From Eubacteriales Family XIII. Incertae Sedis bacterium (GTDB taxonomy: Bacteria > Bacillota > Clostridia > Peptostreptococcales > Anaerovoracaceae): 36,963 bases of DNA. Below are positions 8,844-17,506 of the stretch, piece by piece. The notes under the pieces are model-generated. The model was given only the letters and a program-made list of their open reading frames with translations, was not told the DNA's origin and made no database searches. Each line of letters opens with the position of its first letter. The stretch's first letter is position 1. Where the stretch lies: assembly GCA_031270275.1 (NCBI GenBank), contig JAISXZ010000176.1:1-36963 (forward strand). Direction: 5' to 3'. Made by a program: the position numbers and the translations under genes.

Positions 8844-9017
8844 GTTACTACTCACCCGCCACGCCATTTTTGCCCATCTCGGAACCTGGGTTCGGTTATT
8901 GGCTTCCTCACGTACCAGGCAGTACGCTCCGGGAGCCAAAACCGCCCCCAGAACCCGATCTGGACAAACACTACCGCGGCGGGTGAGTAGTTTCGATTTA
9001 AGTAGGTGCGTAGCAAC
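8844..9017 (+). repeat. Palindromic interspersed element A, copy 3 (full length)
   Basis: Outer stem CTACTCACCCGCC/GGCGGGTGAGTAG, core CGGTTATTGGCTTCC/GGGAGCCAAAACCG. Same conserved flanking blocks as copy 2. Confidence 0.95.
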
Positions 9018-9040
9018 GCCATTTTTGCCCATCTCGGAAC
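9016..9040 (+). repeat. Element A partial left module, tandem to copy 3
   Basis: ACGCCATTTTTGCCCATCTCGGAAC repeated immediately after copy 3, 16 nt before the CocE-like stop codon. Confidence 0.85.
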
Positions 9041-9056
9041 TCAGACAGCTTTTCGC

Positions 9057-10907
9057 CTACTCCGGAATGATCGGGACCTCCAGGTAGGAATTGCCGAGAT
9101 GGAGCGTGTGCGTCACCGTCCGCATGAAGGGCCACCAGTAGATGCCGTTTCTGGCCATCTTGCCGCGCATGTCGGACTGGTTCCTGACGATCAGCTCCAT
9201 TTTGTGGCCCTTCTGAAAAACGCAGGATGTCGGCATGATGGCGATCTCGTAGCGGTTTACCTCGCCCGGAACGATGGGGATCGGCTCCTGGCGCTTGTGG
9301 CAGGGATAGTAGTCCAGCGACTTATCCTCGTCTATCGTGTTGAACTTCGCCTTCAGGTAGCCGGCCGCCACGAGGAAGCGCGAGCCGTCCGGATGGAGGT
9401 CGATCACGTCGATCAGCCAGTTCGTGTCGTCCGTGTCGATCTCGGCGTCGAAGCGGAGCGCCATATGCCCCGTGATCTCCATGTCCTTCTCCAGCGCCGG
9501 CGTGGCGTACCGCAGGCAGTAGACCGTCGCGTCCATGTACGGCGCCTGCTGCGTCCAGGACTCCGTCGCGGGCGCCGGGGCGCCGTCGGGGCTCAGGCCG
9601 CCGCCCGGCTGCAGATAGAACTTCGTGTACTGCGTCCTCGCAAGCGGCCATTCGTTCTCGAACTTCCACTTGTTCACGCCCATCGTGAAGATCTTGACGC
9701 GCGGCTCGTCCATTATGCCGTTGTCTATGCCCTTCGTCCAGTACTCGTTCCAGCGCACGTCCTCGTCGCAGAACCAGTAAAAGGGCCGGGCCGCGTTCAT
9801 GGGGGGGAAGATCATGAGCTTCTTGTGCTCGTCGGGCACCTGGGTGGACTTCCTGAAGCACTCGAAGGTCGCCCAGCAGTAGATGTCGTTGTTCCAGCAG
9901 GCGCCGATATACATGGGGAGCTTTATGTCCCCGAGCCCGCTGTTGACTGGGGTCGGGTGGTTGAGATAGATCAGCTCGTCCACCAGCTGATGGGAGACGG
10001 TCGGGTACTTGACCTGCGGGTAGAACTTGGGGTTCCACTTTACGTCGGGGTCGTCGAGGATCTCCTGCACGAGTTTCTGGCCCTCCTCCTTGCTGTAGGC
10101 GGTCAGGTACTTGGGCAGCAGCCTGTACTCGGGGTGCAGGTTGGAGTTGACCTGCAGCTGGTCATAGGAATGCAGGCCCTGGTGGACATTGTAGAACATC
10201 GAGTCCTTGATGCCGGAGAAGTTGTCGTAGAGGTGGGACGGCCCCTCGGACGGGCGTATGGCGACCATGTTCGGGTGCGGGTCCGCGCCCCCCACGAGCG
10301 TCGCCCTGCCGTAGGACGAGGGCCCCATCATTACGGCCTTGCCGTTGGACCACGGCTGCTTGGTGGCCCAGTCGATGATGTCCTGCATGTCCTTGGGGTT
10401 GTGCTGGGTCGAGTCCCCGAGGTCCACGCCCTCGGAGTTGCCCAGGCCCCTCGGCTCCGCGATGATGTGGACGAAGCCCCTCGGGACCGTGTAGGTGAAG
10501 TCGCCGCCCTCCAGGCTGCCGTTCCAGAACGGGCTGACGAAATAGTCCTGCGGATAGTCTATATACCATGCAAGGCAGTCCTGCCCGTCCTTGCCCCATT
10601 CGCCGATGCAGAGGATGACGGGGAACTTCTCGCCCTCCGCGTTGTCGGGCCGGTACACGTCGATGGCCAGGCGCACGCCGTCGCGCATGGGGATCATGAC
10701 GTCCTTGTCCACCGTCCACTTGTATGTCGGCTGCGTCTCCTCCCCCTTTATGAGCTGCGGGTGCCCGTCGTAATATACGCCCGTAAGCTTTTTGCCGGCT
10801 TCATACGGGATCTTGGTCGGCGACGGCCTCCAGCCAGGCAAGAGGGCCCACACGTCGTCCGAGCTGTATACGCTGACGCGCGGGTTTTGGTTCTGAATGC
10901 TGCTCAT
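9057..10907 (-). CDS. CocE/NonD family hydrolase (X-Pro dipeptidyl-peptidase-like alpha/beta hydrolase)
   Basis: VMIPMRDGVRLAIDVYRPD, AEPRGLGNSEG, nucleophile region MGPSSYGR, C-terminal jelly-roll-like region. RBS AGGAGACC-ATG. Confidence 0.88.
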   Translation of the reverse strand: MSSIQNQNPRVSVYSSDDVWALLPGWRPSPTKIPYEAGKKLTGVYYDGHPQLIKGEETQPTYKWTVDKDVMIPMRDGVRLAIDVYRPDNAEGEKFPVILCIGEWGKDGQDCLAWYIDYPQDYFVSPFWNGSLEGGDFTYTVPRGFVHIIAEPRGLGNSEGVDLGDSTQHNPKDMQDIIDWATKQPWSNGKAVMMGPSSYGRATLVGGADPHPNMVAIRPSEGPSHLYDNFSGIKDSMFYNVHQGLHSYDQLQVNSNLHPEYRLLPKYLTAYSKEEGQKLVQEILDDPDVKWNPKFYPQVKYPTVSHQLVDELIYLNHPTPVNSGLGDIKLPMYIGACWNNDIYCWATFECFRKSTQVPDEHKKLMIFPPMNAARPFYWFCDEDVRWNEYWTKGIDNGIMDEPRVKIFTMGVNKWKFENEWPLARTQYTKFYLQPGGGLSPDGAPAPATESWTQQAPYMDATVYCLRYATPALEKDMEITGHMALRFDAEIDTDDTNWLIDVIDLHPDGSRFLVAAGYLKAKFNTIDEDKSLDYYPCHKRQEPIPIVPGEVNRYEIAIMPTSCVFQKGHKMELIVRNQSDMRGKMARNGIYWWPFMRTVTHTLHLGNSYLEVPIIPE

Positions 10908-11053
10908 GTGCTAGGTCTCCTTTCATTTTGCCAACAATGCGCGGGCTCCAACAATATGCGGGATCCTGATGTGTGGCTATAACACCTTGCAATCGCAAGC
11001 CATTATCCAGAAAAAGCGAAGGGACCGCGGATCCGGGGCCTTATCGCAGGACG

Positions 11054-11500
11054 CTAGGGCCGCGGCTCCTTGTAGGCCGTGTCCCCGGAGTATTCGGGGT
11101 TCGTCACTACCGAGAAGTGGAAGATCGGCTGATCGACCCTGAGCAGGCGGAGCGGGTTGTGCCTCATGCCCCCTGGGACAAAGATCAGCGAGGTCCTGTC
11201 GATCAGGTGGACGTTTCCGTCGAGCGCCAGCTCAATCGTCGCGTGAAGGTCGTAGGGGCTCTCGGGGTCACAGCCGAAAAAGCCGATTATCTCGTCATAG
11301 TCGTGGGTGTGCTCCTCGAAAAGCGGGTCGCGCGGCTGGGCCTTCTTGTACCATGCCGTGTTCATCTGGAACGCGCCCGGCACCTCGTTGCCGTCAATCC
11401 ACAGTATCCGTTTCGCGAAGGCCGCGTACAGCCCCTTGAAATCCTCGCTTATGATGCCCGGTTCGTGCAGCTCCTGCACTATATACCTCGATGTGTCCAT
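11054..11500 (-). CDS. Cupin-like small protein
   Basis: Internal ATG at 11500 gives a 148-aa product with HTHDYDEIIGFFG ... FVPGGMRHNPLRL, consistent with a cupin-type metal-binding barrel. Confidence 0.6.
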   Translation of the reverse strand: MDTSRYIVQELHEPGIISEDFKGLYAAFAKRILWIDGNEVPGAFQMNTAWYKKAQPRDPLFEEHTHDYDEIIGFFGCDPESPYDLHATIELALDGNVHLIDRTSLIFVPGGMRHNPLRLLRVDQPIFHFSVVTNPEYSGDTAYKEPRP

Positions 11501-11507
11501 ATCCCTG

Positions 11508-11942
11508 CTATTCAACCCCCAAATCGCCCTTAAGGAGCGCGACCGTCTCCTTTGCCGTGACCGTATTCCTGAACACGCGGTTGAAGCCCATCTCGATATA
11601 GCGGCGCTCGACCTCGGCCCAATTGTTCTCGAGCTCCACCGAAGGCGCGACCGAGCCGCCTGCGTAGAGTATGATGTCGTCCAGGCCGGCCTCGACGCAT
11701 CTGTCGCGCAGGCCCTCGCAGTCGATAAGCCCCATGCCGTAAGACGAGGACACGAGGATCGCGTCCGCGTTCGACTCGATGGCGGCGTTGATGAATTCCT
11801 GCTGCGGCACGACGGCGCCGAGGAAGGACACCTTGAAACCGGCGTCCTCAAAGCTGTGCTTCAGCACCCAGCCGCCGATGATGTGCGCGTCCTCGCCTAT
11901 GGTGCCGATTACCACGCTCATGTTGGGTTTTCCCTTGCTCAT
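11508..11942 (-). CDS. glmS: Methylaspartate (glutamate) mutase S-subunit-like cobalamin-binding protein
   Basis: DxHxxG B12 motif (GEDAHIIGG), AILVSSSYG, ILYAGGSVA, and close similarity to remembered GlmS/MutS sequences (FINAAIE.NADAILVSS.YG.G.IDC.GLR..C.EAGL). Symbol denotes family, not proven substrate. Confidence 0.88.
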   Translation of the reverse strand: MSKGKPNMSVVIGTIGEDAHIIGGWVLKHSFEDAGFKVSFLGAVVPQQEFINAAIESNADAILVSSSYGMGLIDCEGLRDRCVEAGLDDIILYAGGSVAPSVELENNWAEVERRYIEMGFNRVFRNTVTAKETVALLKGDLGVE

Positions 11943-11960
11943 CGCATAAGCCCTCCCTAT

Positions 11961-12134
11961 GTTACTACTCACCCGCCACGCCATTTTTGCCCATCTCGGA
12001 ACCTGGCTGCGATTATTGGCTTCCTCACGTACCAAGCAGTACGCTCCGGGAGCCAAAATCGCCTCCAGAACCCGATCTGAACAAAGACTGCCGCGGCGGG
12101 TGAGTAGTTTCGATTTAAGTAGGTGAGTAGTAAC
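11961..12134 (+). repeat. Palindromic interspersed element A, copy 4 (full length)
   Basis: Bounded by GTTACTACTCAC...GTGAGTAGTAAC and fills nearly the whole glmE-glmS intergenic gap. Core GCGATTATTGGCTTCC/GGGAGCCAAAATCGC. Confidence 0.95.
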
Positions 12135-12138
12135 CTCC

Positions 12139-13611
12139 CTATTTCTGAACCATCGGCAGGCGCGAGGCGTATTGCAGATCCGCGACGACCATGTCGAAGT
12201 CAAGCGGCCGGCCCTCCTTCGCGGCGCGGCTCTCGAGCTTCCCAAGATGGTATTCCTCGACCTCCTTGGGGAGCGGCATGTCGCCGATCCTGTAATAGCG
12301 CATGGCCTGGCTGGCGTCACGCATGAGAAGCACGTTGCCCCTGTTGTGCTTCCACGGGGAGATCATCGTCTGGACCCAGCCGGCGTCCACGCCCAGGCAC
12401 AGGCCGAGGGCAATGTCGCCGTCGCCCGCGTCGAGGCATTTTTCCAGCATGGCCCGCACCTCGATCTCGAGTATGCGCTCCTCCTCCTCGACTTCCCTGC
12501 CTATGGGCAGCCTCTGCGCCCCGACGAGCGTCTCGACCTCCCTCGCTATGCGGACCGACGCGCCCATGCCCTCCTTCGAGGGCGTGGCAAACGCCTCGTC
12601 CTGGCATTTGAGCAGCATGGACGTGCTGCCCCCCATGCAGCCGATGGTCAGCGCGTGGCTCATCATCGCGCTGCATTCCTCCAGCCTCGGGGGGAAGGCC
12701 CCCTGGAACATATGGCTGTTCTGGGTAAAGAGGATGCCCTCGTAGCCGAAGCGCCCGCAGTATTCCTCGCAGAGCCTCTTTGTGACGCGCATCATGGCGA
12801 CGTCCTGGATCAGGTTCATGTTCAGGCCGAACTCGAGGAAGAACTGCCTGATGCCCTGCTCCGCGCCGAGCAGCGACTGGGCGACCATCACGAAGGACTT
12901 GAAGCCGCAGCTGTCGTAGCCCGTCAGGTTGCACGAGATATGCGGGCTCTGCGGCACGCCGCGCTCGTGGTAGATGGCGGCAAGCCGCGATTCGTACTGG
13001 TTTATGCGGATCTCCTCGTCGAGCGATATATGCTTGCAGTGGGACATGACCTCCTGGACGGATCGGCAGTTGCACGCGTTCCAGCCTGCGGCCAGCGCTA
13101 TCTCGGAGGCGAGCCGCCCGTCCTCGTCCGTGGAGTTCAGCGACATGGGGGACCTGATCGCCCGTTTGAGCCTCCGCGCCTCGTCTACCCCGTGGTTCAC
13201 TATCGGCCAGCCGTTCAGCATCGTCGAGCCTTCCTTCCTGCTGCGCTCGATGCCGTCCGCGGCCCTCCTGTAGTTGTTCTTGCGCGTATACGAGTCGGAA
13301 AAGACGTTCCACATGCCGTCCGGGATCAGGGGGTATTCGTCCTCGACAAAGCCCATGCCCTTCAGCATGAATTCCGTGAGCGCCTGCCCGAACTGCGGGT
13401 GGAACAGATGCCTGCCCGTCTCGTGGTACTCGCGCTGCTTGATGGCGTAGTTGCGGCCCGCGCCTACCGAAAGCTCATAGGCCGCCGCTATGTTTTCGTC
13501 CATGTTCTCGATAGCGCGGCCCGTCTCCCACTGCGGCAGCACCTCCTCCCTGCGGATCCTGTAGAATTCCTCGTCCGTCAGCCGTCTGTTCCTGATCGCG
13601 TATTTGGCCAT
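12139..13611 (-). CDS. Methylaspartate mutase E-subunit-like protein (AdoCbl-dependent carbon-skeleton mutase, divergent active site)
   Basis: LTDEEFYRIRREEVLPQW, DSYTRKNNY, STMLNGWPIVNHGV, DGRLASEIALAAGW, FQGAFP, PSKEGM align with GlmE. ATG at 13611 preceded by AAAGGAG. Confidence 0.88.
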   Translation of the reverse strand: MAKYAIRNRRLTDEEFYRIRREEVLPQWETGRAIENMDENIAAAYELSVGAGRNYAIKQREYHETGRHLFHPQFGQALTEFMLKGMGFVEDEYPLIPDGMWNVFSDSYTRKNNYRRAADGIERSRKEGSTMLNGWPIVNHGVDEARRLKRAIRSPMSLNSTDEDGRLASEIALAAGWNACNCRSVQEVMSHCKHISLDEEIRINQYESRLAAIYHERGVPQSPHISCNLTGYDSCGFKSFVMVAQSLLGAEQGIRQFFLEFGLNMNLIQDVAMMRVTKRLCEEYCGRFGYEGILFTQNSHMFQGAFPPRLEECSAMMSHALTIGCMGGSTSMLLKCQDEAFATPSKEGMGASVRIAREVETLVGAQRLPIGREVEEEERILEIEVRAMLEKCLDAGDGDIALGLCLGVDAGWVQTMISPWKHNRGNVLLMRDASQAMRYYRIGDMPLPKEVEEYHLGKLESRAAKEGRPLDFDMVVADLQYASRLPMVQK

Positions 13612-13648
13612 GCCAAGCTCCTTTCCCATGCGGCGGGCCGTGAGCGGC

Positions 13649-15007
13649 CTAAAGCAGCGAGAGCAGGGCCCTTACGTCCTCTGCGTTCTCAAGCGTCTTC
13701 AGATACCTGAATATTTCGTCGGCCTTTTCCGTCACCCTCGGTATGTCCCCGATCCCTACGCAGTCGTGGAAGCGCTGCCTGTGCTCGTCCTCCGTCATCG
13801 GATAGGCCGGCGTTCCAGGCGGGACGTCGATGGAGCCTTTGAGGACGCGCCCGTCCTTCAGCGTAACGACGAGATCCGAGGAATAGTGCTCCCGCGTCGC
13901 GGCGATGCCCTCGTCGATGACCACGGACACCTTCTCTTCCATATATTTCAGCATAGCGGGGTCCCTGATCGCCTCGCGCTCGAAATGCGCCAGCTGGACG
14001 GGCGGCCGAAACAGCGCGTTCGCGACGCAGTAGCCCACGCTGAACTGGGCGTCCACCTTCGGGTTGGGGCCGAGCCTGAATTCCCCGGTAAGCTTGTACG
14101 TGAACGGTGGGACCAGGACCTCCGCCTTTTCGACGTCCTCCCCCGTAAACCCGTGCTGCCTCTGCATGTCCAGCGCCAGCTGCGTGCTCCCCTGGGTAAG
14201 GCCGCAGCTCGGGTACTTTTTGAAGTTCAGGTCCGTCACATGCCATTTGTCGCCCAGGCCGTCCACGGCCTTTGCCGTATCCGCCCTGCCCCTGCCGAAA
14301 AGGAAGAAATACCCGTAATGCCCGTCGAGCCAGTTTTCCGGCCCCGTTATGCCAAGCCGCGCGAACCGCGCGCACTCTATGCCCGTTTCCGCGGTCCAGC
14401 CCTCGATGACGCGCACGGCCAGCGCCCCGTCCGCGTGGCTCTGGAAGCTGCCGCCGCTCTTGTTGAAGGCGAGCGCCATGGCGTTCATGATCTGGGACTC
14501 GTCGAGCTTGAGCAGCCATGAGGCCGCGGCCGTCGAGCCGAAGACGGACACGACGCCCGTCGGGTCGAAGCCGGCGTACTCGTCCTCCCTGAGATTCAGG
14601 CGCAGCGCGGTCTCCGTGCCGACGGCCACGGCGGCAACGAGGTCTTCCCCGCTGCACCCGCCGATCAGCTCCGCAGCGGCCAGGGCCGCCGGAATCGTCG
14701 CCGCGCCGATGTGCGGGCCGGGCGCTATGTGGTCGCATATGTCCCAGGCCCGCGCCATCGAGCTGTTTACGAAGGCCGCCGCGTGCGCGGGGACCTTCCC
14801 CCCATGCAGCAGTATCGTGGCCTCATGCTTCCCGCCCAGCTCCTTTGCCAGATTCGCCAGGGCCTCGATGCCGTCCGATTTCCATCCGGCAATCGCCGCG
14901 CCGCAGATCGCCACGCACTGCCTTTTTGCCCCTTCGACTACGTCTTTGGGTATGTCCTCGTACCTGATCCCATGGATGAAATCAGCCAGCTGGTCTTCTT
15001 TTCTCAT
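13649..15007 (-). CDS. MmgE/PrpD family protein (2-methylcitrate dehydratase / cis-aconitate decarboxylase fold)
   Basis: MARAWDICDHIAPGPHIGAATIPAALAAAE, KKYPSCGLTQGSTQLALDM, RFHDCVG-type C-terminus, all typical of MmgE/PrpD. RBS GGAGACGCC-ATG. Confidence 0.9.
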   Translation of the reverse strand: MRKEDQLADFIHGIRYEDIPKDVVEGAKRQCVAICGAAIAGWKSDGIEALANLAKELGGKHEATILLHGGKVPAHAAAFVNSSMARAWDICDHIAPGPHIGAATIPAALAAAELIGGCSGEDLVAAVAVGTETALRLNLREDEYAGFDPTGVVSVFGSTAAASWLLKLDESQIMNAMALAFNKSGGSFQSHADGALAVRVIEGWTAETGIECARFARLGITGPENWLDGHYGYFFLFGRGRADTAKAVDGLGDKWHVTDLNFKKYPSCGLTQGSTQLALDMQRQHGFTGEDVEKAEVLVPPFTYKLTGEFRLGPNPKVDAQFSVGYCVANALFRPPVQLAHFEREAIRDPAMLKYMEEKVSVVIDEGIAATREHYSSDLVVTLKDGRVLKGSIDVPPGTPAYPMTEDEHRQRFHDCVGIGDIPRVTEKADEIFRYLKTLENAEDVRALLSLL

Positions 15008-15047
15008 GGCGTCTCCTTCAGTCGTTTCGATTTGGTTTGCCTTATTG

Positions 15048-15105
15048 GCGGCGTGTGAGTAGTTTCGATTTATGGTTGCTGCTTATGGTTGCTGCTCACC
15101 CGCAC
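15048..15105 (+). repeat. Element A remnant (right end) with 13-bp tandem duplication
   Basis: GGCGGCGTGTGAGTAGTTTCGATTTA matches the right end of copies 2-4, followed by TATGGTTGCTGCT x2 and CTCACCCGC. Confidence 0.75.
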
Positions 15106-15111
15106 AGTTCC

Positions 15112-16467
15112 TTAGATCGGCTTCAGGTATTTCTTCGCGATTCTCAGCGCCGAATCGGGATGCTCCTGCGAAAGGAGCCCGATTGCGTACATTATGTACT
15201 CGCTGTCCACCCACGCCTTCGGTGACATCGGCCGCAGGCTCCAGGGGGCGCTCTCGCTGAACACCGCCGCGTCGAGCACGGCGCCCGGCGCCCTGCCGTA
15301 TTTGAATATCCCCCCGGTCCCGATTATGTTTTTCACGCCGAGCAGGTTCTTCCCGCGCTGGATCGACACCTCGCCTATCGCCGTGAACTCATTCCTCAGG
15401 CTCCCCGCATGCCTCTCCGTCGCGATGCCCGCCGCGGCCTTCGCCAGCGCGATGTCGAGAAGCGCCTCCTGCTCGTTCTGCGGGACGTGTTCCACGTCCG
15501 CGCTGACCATCCGCGTGTATTCGTCCAGGCCCGCGTCCCCGGAGCGCTCGAAGATCGCGCGGGCGTTGTACCTGATCCCCATGTCGCCCTCGACGGTCCT
15601 CATGACCCTCGACTCGGGCAGGCCCCTGACCAGGGTCTGGGGCGTGACCGCCTTGACGTCCTCGACGGAGTGGATGTTCGTGGTCGCCCCGCCGACCTCG
15701 ACGAGCATAAGGCTGCCTATGCCCGCCTCGTTCCTCGTGCCGTCCGCGAGAAGCCTGGCCGCCTGCAGCGAGGCCGCCGGCGTAGGGATGACGTCCCTCT
15801 GGACGAACTCCCTGGCCCTGTCCAGGCCCTTCGCCTTGACGATATGGGCGATGAAGATATCGCGGATCAGCTCCTGCGCCGGCTCGACCTCGACGCGGTC
15901 CACCTCGGGAAGCACGTTCTTCGCCGTATAGACAAGCTTGCCCTTCGACTCCAGCATCTCCTTCGCTTCGCCCGTCGCCGCCCGGTTCCCGCAGACGAGG
16001 ATCGGGCACGCGACGCCCGATTCGGAAAGGGCCTTCGCGTTGTGCAGCATGACCTGCCTGTTGCCGCCGTCGGTGCCGCCGCAGAGCAGCACGATGTCGC
16101 AGCCGCAGGCTTCGATCTCGCCTGCCGTCCCCTTGTCGATCTCGTAGCCATAGGCGCAGAGGACCTTCGCGCCCGCGCCTAGCGCCGCGCGCTGCGCCGC
16201 CTTCAGCGTGAGATCCGGCACGAGCCCGACCGCGGCGATCTTCAGCCCGCCCGCGGCGCTGCTGCAGGCGTATCTGCGGAAGGCCCCGTCCGCCCGGCAG
16301 CCGCAGGCCGCGCCCAGATCTTCAAGGGCCCTGTCCATGCCTATCGTTATGTCCGTCCCGATGGTGGTCGGCGACTGCGCCCTTCCGATCAGGGTCTCGC
16401 TCTCCAGGTCCATCGCGACGGCCTTCGTGTAGGTGCTGCCGAAATCAATCATAAAGCAAACGCGCAT
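15112..16467 (-). CDS. glmL: GlmL/MutL family ATPase-like protein (mutase-associated, ASKHA fold)
   Basis: MIDFGSTYTKAVAMDLE, LLCGGTDGGNRQVMLHNAKALS, SLMLVEVGGATTNIHSV. Co-located with GlmS/GlmE homologs. Confidence 0.9.
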   Translation of the reverse strand: MRVCFMIDFGSTYTKAVAMDLESETLIGRAQSPTTIGTDITIGMDRALEDLGAACGCRADGAFRRYACSSAAGGLKIAAVGLVPDLTLKAAQRAALGAGAKVLCAYGYEIDKGTAGEIEACGCDIVLLCGGTDGGNRQVMLHNAKALSESGVACPILVCGNRAATGEAKEMLESKGKLVYTAKNVLPEVDRVEVEPAQELIRDIFIAHIVKAKGLDRAREFVQRDVIPTPAASLQAARLLADGTRNEAGIGSLMLVEVGGATTNIHSVEDVKAVTPQTLVRGLPESRVMRTVEGDMGIRYNARAIFERSGDAGLDEYTRMVSADVEHVPQNEQEALLDIALAKAAAGIATERHAGSLRNEFTAIGEVSIQRGKNLLGVKNIIGTGGIFKYGRAPGAVLDAAVFSESAPWSLRPMSPKAWVDSEYIMYAIGLLSQEHPDSALRIAKKYLKPI

Positions 16468-16541
16468 CTAGACACCCTCCCGAGCATCGTGGGGCTGCGC
16501 CGGCGAGGCACGGCGGCGGAAAACGGGCTGCGCACAGCGAC

Positions 16542-17498
16542 TCAGGCGAACCGCTCGGCGAAATGGCATCGCGCGAGGCGCCTCGGCAGGATCTCCCGAA
16601 GCTCGGGGCCCTCCTCCAGGCACCTATCCTGAACATAGTCGCAGCGCGGGGCGAAGCGGCATCCCTCGCCTGGGTTCACAGGGGAGCTGATCTCGCCCTT
16701 AAGCAGTATGCGCTTCTTGTCGTAGTTCACTATCGGGACAGGGACGGCGCTGAGCAGCGCCCTCGTATACGGATGTATCTGCCTGCTGAACAGCTCCGCA
16801 GACGCGACCTCCTCCACGACCTGCCCCAGGTACATGACGATTATGTTGTCGGATATATGCTTTACCACGGACAGATCGTGCGTGATGAAGATATAGGCGA
16901 TGCCCAATTCCGTCTGGATGTCGATCAAAAGGTTCAGTATCTGCGCCTGGATCGAGACGTCGAGCGCGGAGACCGGCTCGTCGCACACGATGAACTCCGG
17001 CTCGATGGACAGCGCGCGCGCGACCCCGATGCGCTGCCTGCGCCCGCCGTCAAGCTCGTGCGGGTAGGCGTTGACGAAGCGCTGCGCCAGGCCTACGATA
17101 TCCATCAGCTCGACGACGCGCTTCTTTATCTCGGGGGCCGAAAGCCTGCCGTTTATCGACATCGCCTCGGAAATCGTCTGGAATACGGTCTTTCTCGGGT
17201 TCAGCGAGGCGTAGGGGTCCTGGAATATGATCTGCATCCGCTTGCGCAGCGCCTTGAGCTTCGCGCCCTTCACGTGGGTCACGTCCTCGCCGTCGAAGAC
17301 AATCCTGCCGTCGGTGCTGTCCAAAAGGCGGAGCACTACGCGCCCCAGCGTGGTTTTCCCGCAGCCGGACTCCCCGACGACGCCGAGGGTCGCGGCCTTG
17401 TCGATGGAGAAGCTCACGTCGTCCACCGCGTGGAGATAGCCCTGTGGCACCGCAAAATACTTTTTCAGATTATCGACCTGCAGCAAGGCTGTTGACAT
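16542..17498 (-). CDS. Oligopeptide ABC transporter ATP-binding protein (DppF type), second system
   Basis: Walker A GESGCGKTT, LDGGRRQRIGVARAL, FIVCDEPVSALD. RBS AGGAGCGAAG-ATG. Confidence 0.92.
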   Translation of the reverse strand: MSTALLQVDNLKKYFAVPQGYLHAVDDVSFSIDKAATLGVVGESGCGKTTLGRVVLRLLDSTDGRIVFDGEDVTHVKGAKLKALRKRMQIIFQDPYASLNPRKTVFQTISEAMSINGRLSAPEIKKRVVELMDIVGLAQRFVNAYPHELDGGRRQRIGVARALSIEPEFIVCDEPVSALDVSIQAQILNLLIDIQTELGIAYIFITHDLSVVKHISDNIIVMYLGQVVEEVASAELFSRQIHPYTRALLSAVPVPIVNYDKKRILLKGEISSPVNPGEGCRFAPRCDYVQDRCLEEGPELREILPRRLARCHFAERFA

Positions 17499-17506
17499 CT
17501 TCGCTC

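Noticed and set aside
8703-9032. Repeated peptide THLLKSKLLTRRGS..DRVL.A.LAPGAYCLVREEANNR.QVPRWAKMAWRVSSN, also inside ORF 11508-12320
   Set aside because: It is the translation of element A copies 3 and 4. Other copies lack the open frame, and the conservation is better explained by DNA/RNA structure than by coding.
9006-10982. 658-aa plus-strand ORF opposite the CocE/NonD hydrolase
   Set aside because: Mirror ORF of a clear alpha/beta hydrolase gene; no recognisable domain.
4775-12134. Possibility that the spaced repeats form a CRISPR-like array
   Set aside because: Copies are long, palindromic, kilobases apart and separated by genes; no short regularly spaced repeats or cas genes.
12172-13710. 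512-aa plus-strand ORF opposite the mutase E subunit
   Set aside because: The minus-strand product matches GlmE motif by motif; the plus ORF is an antisense artefact.
11508-16467. Simple annotation as the classical glutamate fermentation (methylaspartate) operon
   Set aside because: No methylaspartate ammonia-lyase or mesaconase genes in the window, and the E-subunit substrate residues appear altered.
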